Source: Macrolepiota albuminosa
Lineage: Eukaryota > Basidiomycota > Agaricomycetes > Agaricales > Agaricaceae
Assembly: GCA_027475525.1 (NCBI GenBank)
Contig: JAMWFC010000129.1
Location: 78,069 to 142,068, forward strand
DNA: 64,000 nucleotides
Direction: 5' to 3'
Below the pieces are notes generated by a model. That model did not search any database, was not told the DNA's origin, and was given only the letters and a program-made list of their open reading frames with translations. The stretch's first letter is position 1; each line of letters opens with the position of its first letter. Below are positions 9,400-21,296 of this stretch, piece after piece. A program made the position numbers and the translations under genes.

Positions 9400-10900
9400 C
9401 TAACAATGCTGCCAGTTTTGTGCAGTAGGCATTTCAGGGACAATTTAGTACTGGAAATGGAAGGCTATGGGACTCATTGACTTTACCAAACTAAAGTGCT
9501 GATAGAAACTTACTGCATTATCTGGTACATCCAAGTCAATCATCCACTCCTCAGATGCAGCCAGGAGGATATGGTAGTGCCAGACCAAAGTCATGACATC
9601 ACTGTTCTTGTGAAGAAAACCACTGTTGGGCATTAAGATGAAGAATAGCTTGAGGCACTCAAGTATTGCCAGGCAATACAGAAGCTCAGAGTTGTCAATA
9701 AGAGTGAAAGGTACTGACATGGCATGATACTGACAACTCATGGTAGCCAAGATCTATAAATATACCTTCAGCTACTTGCAGGGTCGAAAGGACTTAGAAA
9801 TTTTAACATGTGCACAACAATCACAGAGGGGGCAGCAACAGGCTATACATTTCATATTCTACAACACAGAAATCAAATATTTAAAATCTGTCAGTTCTGT
9901 GGTGCTATGAAGAAAATAGGGTTGCCTCATATAAGTGACATGAGAGGTGGACATGCATCAAGAACTGGGCAGAAGAAGATGCCTGCAAAGAGGCATCTAT
10001 CTTTTGAAGGAACCACAAAAGAGGTGACCACCAGTAGATGAGCGGGGAGCCTAGCAGAATGGTGAGATTAGCTAAGAAAGAAAAAAAGAGGTAATAAGCT
10101 AATAGGCCAGGAAGTAACTTTCCTCCAGCAGCAGCTTAAGACAATCTGTTGTCTTATCAGGCAAGAGTTGCTTTAATTGGCAATTATTAGAAGAGAAGGA
10201 GGCAAAAAAGACAATAGCACACCTGAAAAATTTGACTCCAGGACTTCTCCATACTAAAATGGATCAGAGGCATATCATCATTCCAAATCTCACAAGCTGC
10301 ATGCAGCAGCTGACAATGACAACCTAACTCGACAACTTCATTGGCCAGTCCTGGCATGCTGCCAGCTGGATAGTGGTGAAAGAAAGAGGTAGTGTGCTCT
10401 AGGAAGGTGGGAGAATCAATTATGACATGAACTCAATCACAACAGATGGTCCACACCATGCCAGTTGGGCTTTTGATCACAAAGACTGATGAGATTTAGT
10501 TGATGCATAGGTAATTTATAGGACATGGGCAGCATTTCAACTAGTAACAGCATGGGAGGACATTTCTCAAGGGACTTGGACCCTGACAGGGGTACTAGCC
10601 AATAGGATATGCTTGACTCACTTTTAGACCACACAAAGAGGAAGTTGATATTCAAGAACTAGCACTTATACACACCATCACTGAATAGCTACAAGTGATT
10701 AGTGGCACTCTATTTCTTTATACATTAAACTTCTGGCATAGATCCACTTATTATTTACAAATGATACCTGATTCTTTCTAGGCTGGCATAGTATTAGCTA
10801 TTGGGCTGTGCTGGCACAAGAGTTTTTTGCACTATAATGTTTTACTGAGCATTTCCCCTTTTTCATATTTTATTTTTAATTACTTACAAACTAATATTAT
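9400..10900 (-). pseudogene. DX gene copy 1 (unknown retrotransposon-linked protein), decayed
   Basis: It matches 27200-28720 along its length (for example 10437-10655 against 28250-28447, sharing S-G-S-K-S-L-E-K-C-P-P-M-L). A peptide with L-M-P-x-x-x-F-x-H-x-N-S (9445-9750) also appears in DX copy 2. The coding pieces are split by stops, and several look like intron remnants. The C-terminal Pro-rich exon present in copy 2 is missing. I do not recognise the protein family. Here the gene is inverted relative to the adjoining pol tail compared with Gy-C copy 2. Confidence 0.55.
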
Positions 10901-10996
10901 GGAACAAGAGGGAGGCATTTATTTCAGTACTAGCTACATCAAATTACATATCAAAATTGACAAAGTTCAAAAGTTCAGAGCGCTATAGGCCAGCAA

Positions 10997-12460
10997 CTAC
11001 GCATCATACACAGAAAGGGCAGGATCATCTAAAGAAAGCAAGTTCCTGTCCTGGATGTGGTTACTTGCTTGCCACTTGAGTGCATCAGTAATGTCATCAT
11101 AAAGGCCAAGCAAAAAAGTCTCACAACACACTAAGGTATTGACATGAGGGTGCAGGATGGCCAAGTTCTGACTAACTGTCTCAGTGATCTCATCAATGTG
11201 ACAAAGTTGGCAACAAAGTTCTTCAGCAGGTTGGAAAGAAATCATGGGGTAGGAAAACTCTTCTTCAAGCCAAGGAAAGGTGTTGCCAGTAACACACATG
11301 ATGGGAGCAGGAGTCTTAGAAGAAATCAAACTTAAAGGAGTTGGCAAAAAAGAGGTAAACAAAAAAAGAAGGACTCTGACCCTCTCCCACTCATGTCTCA
11401 ATACTTTTTGCATTCTTGCTGCTTTCATTGCCATCTTCTCCAGAACCAAGAGCAGATACAAAGCTATGACAGAATAAGCCAAGTCCTCCAACTACTTGTG
11501 TGCATTGCTAATGATGTGCAGCTGTGGTTGGAGAGTCCAGGAAGGTTCTCTGCTAGCAGCAACAAATCATCATGTCTCCAGTTGTGCATTTTTCTCCTCT
11601 CTTGCACATAGAGCAGGAGGGCCATCAGTCAGCAATCTCTGCTAGTTGCTGGGAAATTCCTCAGTGTCTCCTCTGCTTTCAACTCTTCTTTAGCATCCTT
11701 ATCCTCTATGCCTACAACTATTTTCTGATCTGCTACCTCTGCTGCAGGCAACTCCTTGCTGCTAACTGTCTACTTATTGTGGTGGCAGACAACTGGCAGT
11801 AGCACTTGCTCTAGGTTTCTCATCTTGATATCTTCTAGAGTCAAAGAAGAGAATTCTATTTAAACACACTTTGCCTTGGTCTTCTTCTTGCTGAAAGAGG
11901 TGGTCTTGCATTTCTGTGGAACCTCAGTCTCTTAGTGCTGACTAGCACTTCTTGCACTGATGGTTTCTGAATCATCTCCTTGGCACACCAGGAGCACCAA
12001 GGAGGTTTTGCTGATCTTGGCTGCCTTGCTCATGGCCACCTCTTTCTTCTGACTTTCCACAGATTCTTGCATACATCTTACTAAAACAGCCTTTCTAAAA
12101 GTACACTCTGCCATCACATTGAGAACACCATGCTCTCAGCTGTTGGCACTATCTAAAATGCAGGCACATTTCAGAATGCTATAGCAGTAACAAAACTAAG
12201 CTCCAGTTGAGAATCAGCAGCCTTCTAGATTGTTGTCATTTCAGCATTTGTCACACTAATAAAAAGTCTGTTAAACAAAAGTTGTCAATGTCAAGGACAC
12301 TCTTACTGCTCTATGAGAATTCTTGAAGTCTTGTCTGATTGCTAACAAAACCATCTTTTTATTTTTTTATTTCTAGCATTGCCACTCCTTCTTCAACCTC
12401 CTCATTCAAAACTGCCTAGCCTCTTTAGCTCAGCATTGCTGAAAGAGGTTTAAGTTGGCA
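10997..12460 (-). pseudogene. ZC gene copy 4, decayed
   Basis: An upstream exon (about 12460-12307) encodes the segment with V-x-x-x-I-R-Q-D-F-K that corresponds to copy 3. An intron with donor GTAAGA and acceptor TTAG (12306-12256) follows. The next exon starts with the cluster at 12255, where one cysteine has become Tyr and three codons are stops, two of them at conserved Trp positions. It continues through T-F-R-K-A-V-L-V (12080) to a C-terminal helical part ending W-Q-A-S-N-x-I-Q-D (11040) and a stop at 10997. The C-terminal part matches that of copy 2 (26500-26600). G-to-A changes explain most lesions. The frame 10997-11491 is the open C-terminal portion. Confidence 0.7.
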
Positions 12461-13140
12461 CTAAATGCATAAAGCTATATAAATGGTTGACCCAATCCTC
12501 AAAGTTGCTATTGTTAGGTTGCCATGGTCATATAGAAAGTCTATTTAGTTCATAGAATGAGCTTTTAATATGAACTAGCTCAAAATAGAACATGAGAATA
12601 GCTACTACTCAATGATTCATACTATCAGGGAACTGGTTTCTAAACTATGTCCAACTCTATTCTGAGCTTAGTCTGACAACATACCCACTCTTAGCACATC
12701 TGAATGACTACTTAGCCTGTCCTATCCCCTTTCACTTTCTAGTATCAGCTTTGATGAATCATATGCATGGACCTTACTCAGCATCAATTATTGTTAGTCA
12801 TACTCTATTACATACTCAGGCCTAATTAGTAAGCAGTATTAGTAATAGCATAGCCACTGATATAGTATATAAAAGCAGTCTATAGATAGAATATCTCCAG
12901 ACTAAATAATAGCAATGTTCTTCAGACCTACATACTAAACCTACTGTAAGCTATTTAGCAATATTTGACTGCTCAGTTATCTTGCCAGTCTCTTGCCTGA
13001 CTCTTGCTTGTCTCTAAGCTTGTTTGACTCCTGCTTGTTACTAGTGCTTGCTGGCTTTATAGAAGGAATTCTGCAGATGTTAAGCATTTTTCTTATACAT
13101 ACTAGTAAATAGCTGAATATCAAGATTCTGTAGCATGTCC
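12461..13140. other. AT-rich stretch without recognised gene
   Basis: I see no conserved protein and no clear LTR ends. A TATATAAAA-like site near 12865 and short runs of near-repeats (CTTGCTTG, about 13000-13050) are present. It lies between ZC copy 4 and a Gy-C pol remnant and is probably decayed transposon or LTR sequence. Confidence 0.4.
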
Positions 13141-14940
13141 TTAATATACATAGAAAGTAGCCAACAGCAATGTACAAGATATCCACTACTAAGATGGCAG
13201 GATTGGCAGAAGCATAGTTGATTGAGACTAGGGGCTTAATGTTTTAGAGCTTTTACTAGGTTGCATTGAGAATTTATTTGGTCTGGCTCAAATTCAAAGG
13301 GCTTCTTGATATGAGTAAGTTGATTAAAGGCATGAGCATGATAAGCAAAGTTCTTGACAAATATTTGCAATATGCCAATAGTACCAAGGAAAGTACAGAC
13401 TTTTGACAGGTCATGGCAAGGACTCCAGCACTCCAAAAGTGCTAAGCAAGACTTGTCAGAAACATGACCAGCAAGAGTGCAGATATGACTAAGTATTTTG
13501 AACCTTGATGCACATAGCAAAAGCTTGTGGCTACTAGAGATTTCTCCACTGTACTTTATGTGCTGTAAAACACAGTTAATCAACTGAAAAAATTTTCAGA
13601 GTGCTAAGTGGATATTCCCTTGATGCCAATGTTGTTGATAAAGCTGAGGATATTATATAGAATCTCAGGTTGCAAAATGAAGGTAATATTATTATAAAAG
13701 ATAGGAACTAAGTTTGTCCAGCCTATAAAAAAAGTAACTAAGTGCAGAATGCTAAAAGGAGTTTGGAAGGTAGTGAGGTCTTGAGAAGAGTAATATATTA
13801 AGCATTCATTGTAGCTAACATAAAAGTTGAAAGTATTGCTACAAATGCATTCAGCAAAGGATTTAGCAATTTAGTCAGAGAAAAGGAGGCATGCAGAGTG
13901 TCTGATGTTAACTCTATTTAGACTATGAACTATTTGCAAGTTGCTGTTTTTCTTGAGAATACAGAATCATCAAGAGTAGTAAGTAAGAGCTATTAATAGT
14001 CTAATAATCTAGCAGACTTTGGCTTTGATACCAGACAGCAATAGTCTATTGTGTTCAGTCTATAAAACATGGAGAATAGTAGAAATTATCACTAGCAAGA
14101 AGAAGTCTGTGTGCAAGCTGCCATGTTCTGAGTCTTTTCAAGCAAAGGCTTTGTTTTGCTTAGTGACAAAGTTAGTAAGAACATTCAAGAACAGCAGATG
14201 CAAATCTTTGAAAGAAGTCTGACATAGTAAGATATAGGTAGACAAGAGATAAGTCAGTAATGTTTTGTTGCTTTTTCTGGAAATTTTCAGCATCAGTAGG
14301 AGGTACATTAGATGTTGAAATTGCCTGTTACATACATTCCACTATCCACTATGATCATTATGCTACTCCAAGTTCATTCTATTACATGTATATAGTTTTC
14401 AGCAGTATATAAACTGTAGATAAATCACCTGAAGTCCTCACTCTTTCTGACTTTGTACTTCAGCTTTAGTAACAGTTTCTGTCCCCTGTGCTTTGCCTGT
14501 CTTCAACATTAGATAGTACTTCAGCATCAAAAAAGGCTGTTGACTGAATATTTACAGGACTACTGCAGTGGTCATACTCAAGTGTTAGCACTACATCTTC
14601 ATGAATGTTGCCAATTACCTTCTCAATAGTTTGTGAAAACACCTATGAGTTAGTTTGTTGACATGTTGGTCTGTAAATTCTGGAGGCTTGCCACAGGTGC
14701 CTTTTCATTGTCCTTTAGAGAATGTCAGTACTATGCATTGGGGTCTGGAGTTTGGATCACTAATAGTTAAAGAGAAACATAAAATGTGAATTTATAAATA
14801 GTAATGTTGCCAATAGTGCAGAGCATATTCTTGGCAAGGCTTAAAGATCTGTCCACTGTGCTGTTAATGCTTTGCATATTTAAGATAATGATAAATTTCT
14901 AAAGATATAATTCCATTTCTCTATGTTGAAAACTAGTGCA
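13141..14940 (-). pseudogene. pol: Gy-C copy 3: protease and RT remnant interrupted by solo LTR
   Basis: 14514-14940 aligns with the protease region of Gy-C copy 1 (20180-20420). 13236-13583 encodes the RT thumb and connection (H-I-K-Y, H-K-L-L-L-C, F-x-P-D-Q-I-N), matching 18530-18850 and 30840-31150. The start of RNase H (N-Y-A-S, Y-I-A-V) is visible to about 13140. Between them most of the RT is unreadable. Stops are frequent and the base composition is AT-rich. A copia solo LTR with target duplication sits at 14313-14508. Confidence 0.6.
14313..14508 (+). repeat. Solo LTR of copia Co-G family, with TSD TTAGA
   Basis: It starts TGTTGAAATTGCC, ends TCTTCAACA, and is flanked by TTAGA at 14308-14312 and 14509-14513. 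It is about 196 bp, shorter than the 271-333 bp of younger copies because the minisatellite part is missing. It sits in Gy-C copy 3. Confidence 0.88.
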
Positions 14941-14984
14941 GTAGATCAGTAATCACCTTTAGGGCATTTCTTGGGAGTGGCAAA

Positions 14985-17596
14985 ATTATATTGTGCATGC
15001 AACAACTCTGCTCATTTGGATGATTGTACAACATTAGTTTCAGAGTCTGCTCATCTAACCAGCACATTACCACTTGATTTGAACCTATGACATTGCAGAT
15101 TTGCTCATCATAACTATGCAGATGTCAAAAAGATGGTCAATAACAGGTTGGTAGTTGGTTTGAACTTGAATTCTGCTGCAAAGCCTGATCCTATCTGTGA
15201 ATCTTGTTTGGCTGGCAAAATGCATTCCAATCCTTTTCCTTGTTCTAGTAGCAGTACATCAAAGCTATTAGAATTAATCCATACTGATGTACATGGCCCT
15301 CTTCCAGTTGCTGCAATTGAAGGCTATTACTATTAGATTACATTCATTGATGATTGCACTAGCTTCAAAGCTGCCATGCCTATAAAGAAGAAAAGTGATG
15401 CATTCAATGCCTTCAAGACATTCAAAGCTTATGCTAAGAATGCTCTAGATGCCAAAATCAAGGCTGATGACAAGGGTAGAGAGTACATGTGAAAGAAGTT
15501 TGTTGCATATACTGATGCTTGTGAAATTATAAGGAGGCATACAACTCGAAATAGGCCTCAGCAGAATGGTGTTGCTGAAAGAGCAAACAGAACTCTGTCA
15601 GAAGACATCACTGCCATGCTCAATGAGTCAGGCTTACCAGCCTCATTCTGGGCACACTGCCTATATGCTCAGATTCACATTCTGAATTGCATTTCAACAG
15701 CATCACAGTCATTATAAAGGATGGTTGTTTTACAATCCTGAAACTAAAAAGACTGTAATTTCTGAGAGAGCAGAGTTTGATGAGTGCTCCTTTCCTGGTT
15801 TGCGTTTAACTAGGCCAGTGATACCTCCTACACCTCCTCTACCATCTGTGGATCTCAATATTCCTGAGTTACTTGCCCTTGAAAATGAGGAGAGTGAACC
15901 ATTGCTTTTTCAAGTGCCAGTAACACCTCCTACACTTCCATTACCTCCACCACCTCCATTACATCTTATAACACCTCCACCAGCTCCAAGACCACAATTA
16001 AGTCCTCAGCCAGCTGCTTCAGCACTCAGACCACGTTCAAATTGACTCAGACATCATTCAGCACAACCACCTGCACAACCACCTGCTCTTCCATCACCTC
16101 CACTTGCCTTAAGATGCTTTGAACACAATGTACAGCCTCTCAGAGACTGGTGGGTAGTGCAACATCAAGAATCTGTCCAAGACAGTTTTGATAAAGAGGA
16201 GCAAGTGCAAGATGAATTGAAATTGAGGTCTGATCTTGAACAAGAAGAACTAAAGCCAGAACTACTTGATTCTGGTTTTAAAGATGTTTAGTTTGCTGGA
16301 ATGGCTAGCTCTTCAAATCCTAGAACATTCAAACAAGCTATGAAATCTGAGGATGCTGACAAGTGGTATCAGGCAGCAGTTGATGAATATGTTTCATTGG
16401 TTGCTAATGGAACTTGAAAGGAGTGTAACTTGTCTGAAGGCAAGAAAGCTATTGGTAGTGGATGGATATTTTGCATCAAGTGCAGTGCAAATGGCTCAAT
16501 TGAAAGGTTTAAAGCTAGACTTGTTGCAAAGGGTGATGCACAACGCTCTGGCATTGACTACAATGAAGTTCATTGAAGACATGGAATTGTGCTCTGTAGA
16601 TGTCACCTCTGCCTTTTTCAATAGTAATTTAGAGGAGGATATTTATATGCTTCAACCAGAAGGGTTTCAGAATGGAAAAAGAGTGCTGCTGCTGTCAAAG
16701 ACCTTCAAAAGCACTTTAAAATCCATGATTTGAGCCCTTTCCACTTCTTCCTAGGTGTTCAGATACACAGAGACTGCTCAAAGCACTATAAAATGAGTGA
16801 TTGCAACCCTGTATCTACCCCAATGTCACCTGGTCTCAAGCTATCCAGGGTTATGGCACCTCAAAGTAAAGAAGTAGAGGAAATGCAGAATGTACTCTAT
16901 CTGAATGCAGTTGGTTCATTGCAGTATTTGGCTACTATGACAAGACCAGATATTGCATATGCAGTGTCATGCTTGGGATGCTTTAATTCTTCTCCAGGAC
17001 TTAAGCATTGAGCAGCTGTTAAGCACTTACTGCGCTATTGCAAAGGCACCATGGACTATATAAGCTTCATTACAATGCTGACACTGGCATCCAACCTTTT
17101 ACTACATTTTGTGACTCTTCACATGGAGATTGCCCTGATACTGGATGCTCTACTTGTGGATATTTGACTACAATTAGTGGTGGAGCCATTGGATGGAGCA
17201 GCAAGCTTCAATCAGTTGTCATATTGTCTACAACTGAGGCAGAATACATTGCTGCTGTAGAAGCTGGCAAAGAGATCTTCTGGATGCGAAATATTCTGCA
17301 TGAAATGGGATATTCTGCTACTGCTCCATCTCCCATGCTGATTGACAATCAATCTGCCATCAATGTGACTAAAAATCCAGAGCATCATGGAAGAATGAAG
17401 CATCTTGATCTTTGTTTTTACTGGCTTAGAGAAGCAGTTGAACAACATAAACTTGTGCCTTATCACATTCCTGGAACAGAACAAGTTGCAGATCTTCTTA
17501 CAAAACCACTTCCTTTGCCTAAAGTGCAATTTTGCAGACAAGGAATGGGAATTTATTAATTGTTCAAACTTGGAGATACACTAGATCAGGGGGGAC
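14985..17596 (+). pseudogene. Co-F: dead Ty1/copia element, 5' truncated
   Basis: The sequence is collinear with the pol of Co-G (minus strand 46275-49320). The order is GAG-pre-integrase (H-H-N-Y-A-D-V, C-E-S-C-L-A-G-K), the integrase core around 15270-15650 (I-H-T-D-V-H-G, P-Q-Q-N-G-V-A-E-R), a Pro-rich linker, a fragmentary RVT_2 and RNase H (17038-17559, T-E-A-E-Y-I-A-A). There are internal deletions (for example within RT after 16550) and many stops. Most differences from Co-G are transitions, including TGG to TGA. The RNase H region is the best preserved and still has Trp where Co-G has a stop. Confidence 0.85.
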
Positions 17597-17836
17597 TGCT
17601 GAAATTGCCTTGTTACATGCATTCCACTATCTATTATGATCATCATTCTACTCCAAGTTCATTCTATCACATGTATCTTGCATGTGATTATTCTTTATTC
17701 ACATGTATATAGTTTTCCAGCAGTATATAAACTGTAGATAGATCATCTGAAGTCCTTTGCTCAATAGACTCTTTCTGACTTTGGACTTCAGCTTTAGTGA
17801 CAGTTTCTGTTCCTTGTGCTTTGCCTGTCTTCAACA
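17597..17836 (+). repeat. Copia LTR (3' LTR of Co-F)
   Basis: It runs from TGCTGAAATTGCC to TCTTCAACA, belongs to the same family as 14313-14508, and contains TATATAAA at about 17724 in sense orientation. It follows the Co-F stop codon after a purine-rich GGGGGGAC. Confidence 0.8.
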
Positions 17837-17960
17837 AAGACCAGATATTGCATATGCAGTGTCATGCTTGGGATGCTTTAATTCTTCTCCAGGACCTAAG
17901 CATTGGGCAGCTGTTAAGCACTTACTGCACTATTGCAAAAGCACCATAGACTCTTAAATG
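17837..17960 (+). pseudogene. Second copia pol fragment directly after LTR
   Basis: It encodes R-P-D-I-A-Y-A-V-S-C-L and the following residues, a repeat of 16944-17060 in Co-F. It is a separate copia copy fused to the LTR end. Confidence 0.7.
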
Positions 17961-18116
17961 GTTGTCCACCTGGTTGCCAAAGTACTGTGTGACACTGTTG
18001 GTTGAGATTTGGTAAAAGTCAGTTGGAGTTCTTAGATCTCATATGGACTGCAAAATCTCCTGGCCTGCTGGCCTTTCCATGGCCTCTGTGGGGGAGGTGG
18101 GGACTTAGCCAAAGAT

Positions 18117-18275
18117 TGTTGAAGACAGGCAAAGCACAGGGGACAGAAACTGTTACTAAAGCTGAAGTTCAAAGTCAGAAAGAGTCTATTGAGCAAAGTA
18201 AAGTACTACTAACCAAAAGTCCAAAGTCAGAAAGAGTGAGAACTTCAGGTGATCTATTTACAGTTTATATACTGC
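18117..18275 (-). repeat. Copia LTR fragment, opposite orientation
   Basis: TGTTGAAGACAGG onward equals the start of the Co-G LTR in plus-coordinate orientation. It is cut at TATACTGC by the L1 LTR at 18276. 17961-18116 before it shows nothing recognisable. Confidence 0.75.
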
Positions 18276-18522
18276 TGTAAGGGCGACCTTTAGAGGCTGT
18301 GGCTCAGTCATACAGCTGGCAGAGGAAGATCCAAAGTGTATTAGAGTATGTACTGACAATATCATAATAACTACTCACCTGGCAGAGGGAGATCCAAAGA
18401 GAACAAGTCTGGGGATTCCCTATGCCGGGTTGGACACTTCTGGGGCTTCTGAAGCATGGGAAACAACTGTACAGTACAACAAAACCTTAAAAACTCAAAA
18501 ATTGACTAACCAAACAACTGTG
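18276..18522 (+). repeat. Gy-D-type LTR (L1), left part only
   Basis: It starts TGTAAGGGCGACC and matches 31315-31560. It ends abruptly at the Gy-C copy 1 pol sequence (18523), so the right half is missing. Confidence 0.78.
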
Positions 18523-20088
18523 TTGGGCATTAATTTGGTCAGGTCCAAATTCAAAGGGGACCCCAGAATGAGTTAAGCAATTAAGAGCGTGCATCTGGTG
18601 TGAAAAATGGTATATAAACATGTGAAGAACATCTACTGTGTCTAGAAACATGTAAACTTCCAAGAGGTTATGACAGACTCCCCACTTCTCCAGAAGCGCT
18701 AATCAGCTCTCCTCAGAGATCCTGCCTTCTGGCATGCAAACATGCCCTAAAATTTTAAATTGCAGCGTGCAAAGAACCAGCTTGTGTCCTGAGAACGTTC
18801 TGCCACAATACTTCATGCGCTGGAGCACTCGGTTGACCAGTTGAAAGAAGTTCCATAGTGCCATGTGGATATTGGAATTTTCCAGGTGCACTTCAGGCTT
18901 GCCATTTACAAGGCGCCAATCTTTTGGGCCCTTGACACCTACGTCGTCAATGAAGCTGAGCACATGGTGAGGTATCTTGGGCTGTAGAATAAATGTAATG
19001 TCATCATGGAATATGAGTACCGAATTTGTCCATCTCATGGGAAGTGTAACTAGTCATAGTGCCATGAATGGCATTTAGAATATTGTCAAGTCGTGAGAGG
19101 AAGAGTGGATTAAGCGCTCATCATAGCCAACATACAAATCTAGGGTAGCACCACATATTCATCCTGTGAAAGATTCAGCGACATGATCAGGGAAGGGCGG
19201 TACCCTTGAATAACAAATCGTGACTTTGTTTAGCGGTTCCAAACTGTGAATTATATGTAGCTTCCCATTTTTCTTTAGTACGCAAAACTATCTTGATCTA
19301 TAGGCTGAATTAGAAGGCTCATAAACTCCTGCCGCTATCTTGGAGCAAATAATTTGGCAAACTTTGGCTTCAATGCCTGGTGGTATAGGTCAGTTATGCT
19401 TAGTCCACGGTACGTGGGGTATTGTTGGTATAATCACTAGTGAAAAGAAGTCAGTTCTAAGTTTACTGCACTCTGAATCCTCCTAAGCAAATGCTTTATT
19501 TTGTTTCCGCATAATGTCAACAAGTACGTCTAGTTCTATCATTGATAGAAAACCTGTATTGTGGGCGCTAAGAAATAGCGCCTATTGCTCCTCCATAAAT
19601 CATCCTGTAGGTTCAAAGAGTGGTGGATTCAGATTGAGTTCAGGAATGGTTGCTAATGGGTTGCCAATGATCTTTCTTTCGATGCAAAATTCCTCAGGTA
19701 CAACACTCACTACTAGTTTTGTTTTAAGCGCTACTGGCTTGTACTTCTTTTTGACCTGAACCCCTTTGTGCTTAGGGGTACTGTTGTTAGCAAACATATT
19801 ATAAATGGAATTTTGGTTTCTAGTGAAACCAGATATCAAAGGTTCTTTAGAATCAGGAGTAGAAACAAAATAAGTATCTGTTGAAAGATTTCCAGTAATA
19901 TCAGATGCAGTGAGGTATAAGTAGGATAAAGCTTTGCTAGTAAGCAATGTAAAAGAGTTCAAAATTTCATAGGCTAAAGAGGTATGTGATATAAGGGTTA
20001 CTTGCCCAGTCCAATGATTATAGTCCAAGATAAGTGCTTGATCTCCATGATCCTCATCACTCATCTCCTTGATTGTGCTGGAAAACAC
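18523..20088 (-). pseudogene. pol: Gy-C copy 1 RT region
   Basis: Reading leftwards: a linker (20088-19514), a pre-RT segment, then RT with L-K-K-N-G-K-L-H-I-I-H-S-L, the D-L-x-V-G-Y-D-E block, and the active site F-I-D-D (near 18950) with both aspartates kept, then W-R-L-V-N-G-K. The frame is broken by stops at about 19310, 19050 and elsewhere. The left end at 18523 is truncated by the L1 LTR, so RNase H and integrase are absent. It belongs to the non-chromodomain basidiomycete gypsy lineage, judged from its resemblance to the sequence in 39618-43103. Confidence 0.75.
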
Positions 20089-20147
20089 TCGCAGGGATTG
20101 TTACTAATGTACAGTTGCTTTCTCAGTCCTGGTTTCTGGAATTTCCC

Positions 20148-21296
20148 TCAGGGAAATGTCAGGACCGTTCTTCTGACACTCAAGTTAGAGTTGCTAATAG
20201 TTAGCGTTGTTTTGTCTTTGGACGTCGTCTTGACTACTGATCGAGCTAGCATGTCAAAAGGCCTTCCTAATAATAAGTCATACGTGGGTAACCTGAGAAT
20301 GTGAATTTGAAGGTAAAATGTAAGGTTGCCAATAGCACATGGAACATTACAGGCCATTCCCAAAGATTGATTGATAGTGCTGTTAGTGCTTTGCATGTTA
20401 AGAATAATTGTTGGGTCGTAAATGATGCCAAGTTCGTTAGTGATGTTAGCAGCCATAGAAATGATCTGAGATCTACTATCCACAATAGACTCAATTTTGC
20501 TTTTGCCATCCATAGTCAGCATGATCAAACGGATAGTGTGAGAGTCCTGGGCTACAGTCAGGATGGCAGAATCATTGCTAGATCTTAGTGACTTAAGGTA
20601 GGTCTCAACCGGGTCAATGGACATAGCTTTTTTAGGTGGTGTGGCCTCCTCTTTGGTTTCCAGAGTTACAGTTTCTGTAATATATGCAAATCCAGGTAGC
20701 GCATTGTTGCATTCATCCACCATTGTTACATTGTTAGCTATGTTTTGTTGAGGAGTAACCACAGTACACATCTGATTCCTAATGTCTGGTGCCACACTGC
20801 ATAGCTCTCCTACTGATAGCGTAATCTGACTCTGCATGATGTGATCAAAAACTATCTTAGACTTTTCCAGGTCATATATAGGCACCATGGGTCGATATCC
20901 CCCCATAGGTTTGTCTGGCGCTCCAAAGTTGCGATTAAGGGGTGGGGCATAGTTGCTCCCAAGGTCAGTGTAAAGATGCAGTGGGGACTCTGTAACAGCA
21001 GGTACCTTGGTTGCTTCTGGTACATCATTGTTAGTGCTAGAAGTTGGTGCTTTTGCTGGGGCGGGGTCTGTTGTCATGCCTGAAAGCCTATAATCTTTTA
21101 AAGGCTGCTTGCCCTTTCTGATTTCTACTTTGTCAAAGACCTGATTCTTTAGCGACTTTAGCTCCTTTTCTAGCATCTCGATTCTCTCCTTATGTGACAA
21201 CATAGGTCGGTTGCTGATAGCGTTTAGTTGGAGTACTTTGTGAATTAGCGCTTGTTGGAGGGTTGCTTCCACTTCTGTTGTCGCCATACTGTTCAA
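20148..21296 (-). pseudogene. Gy-C copy 1 protease region
   Basis: The 382-codon frame has an N-terminal coiled-coil-like part (L-E-K-E-L-K-S-L) and a retropepsin-like domain at residues 265-360. Strands such as Y-D-P-T-I-I-L-N-M-Q-S and L-P-T-Y-D-L-L-L-G-R-P-F are clear. The catalytic triplet position reads D-S-R, where D-S/T/P-G is expected. Copy 2 also has D-S-R. A Gly-to-Arg change would inactivate the enzyme. It is continuous with gag upstream, and both stand on the minus strand. Confidence 0.75.

Noticed and set aside
11144..11802. Several plus-strand ORFs of 60-76 codons
   Set aside because: They lie opposite ZC copy 4 (minus), which is supported by homology to three other copies.
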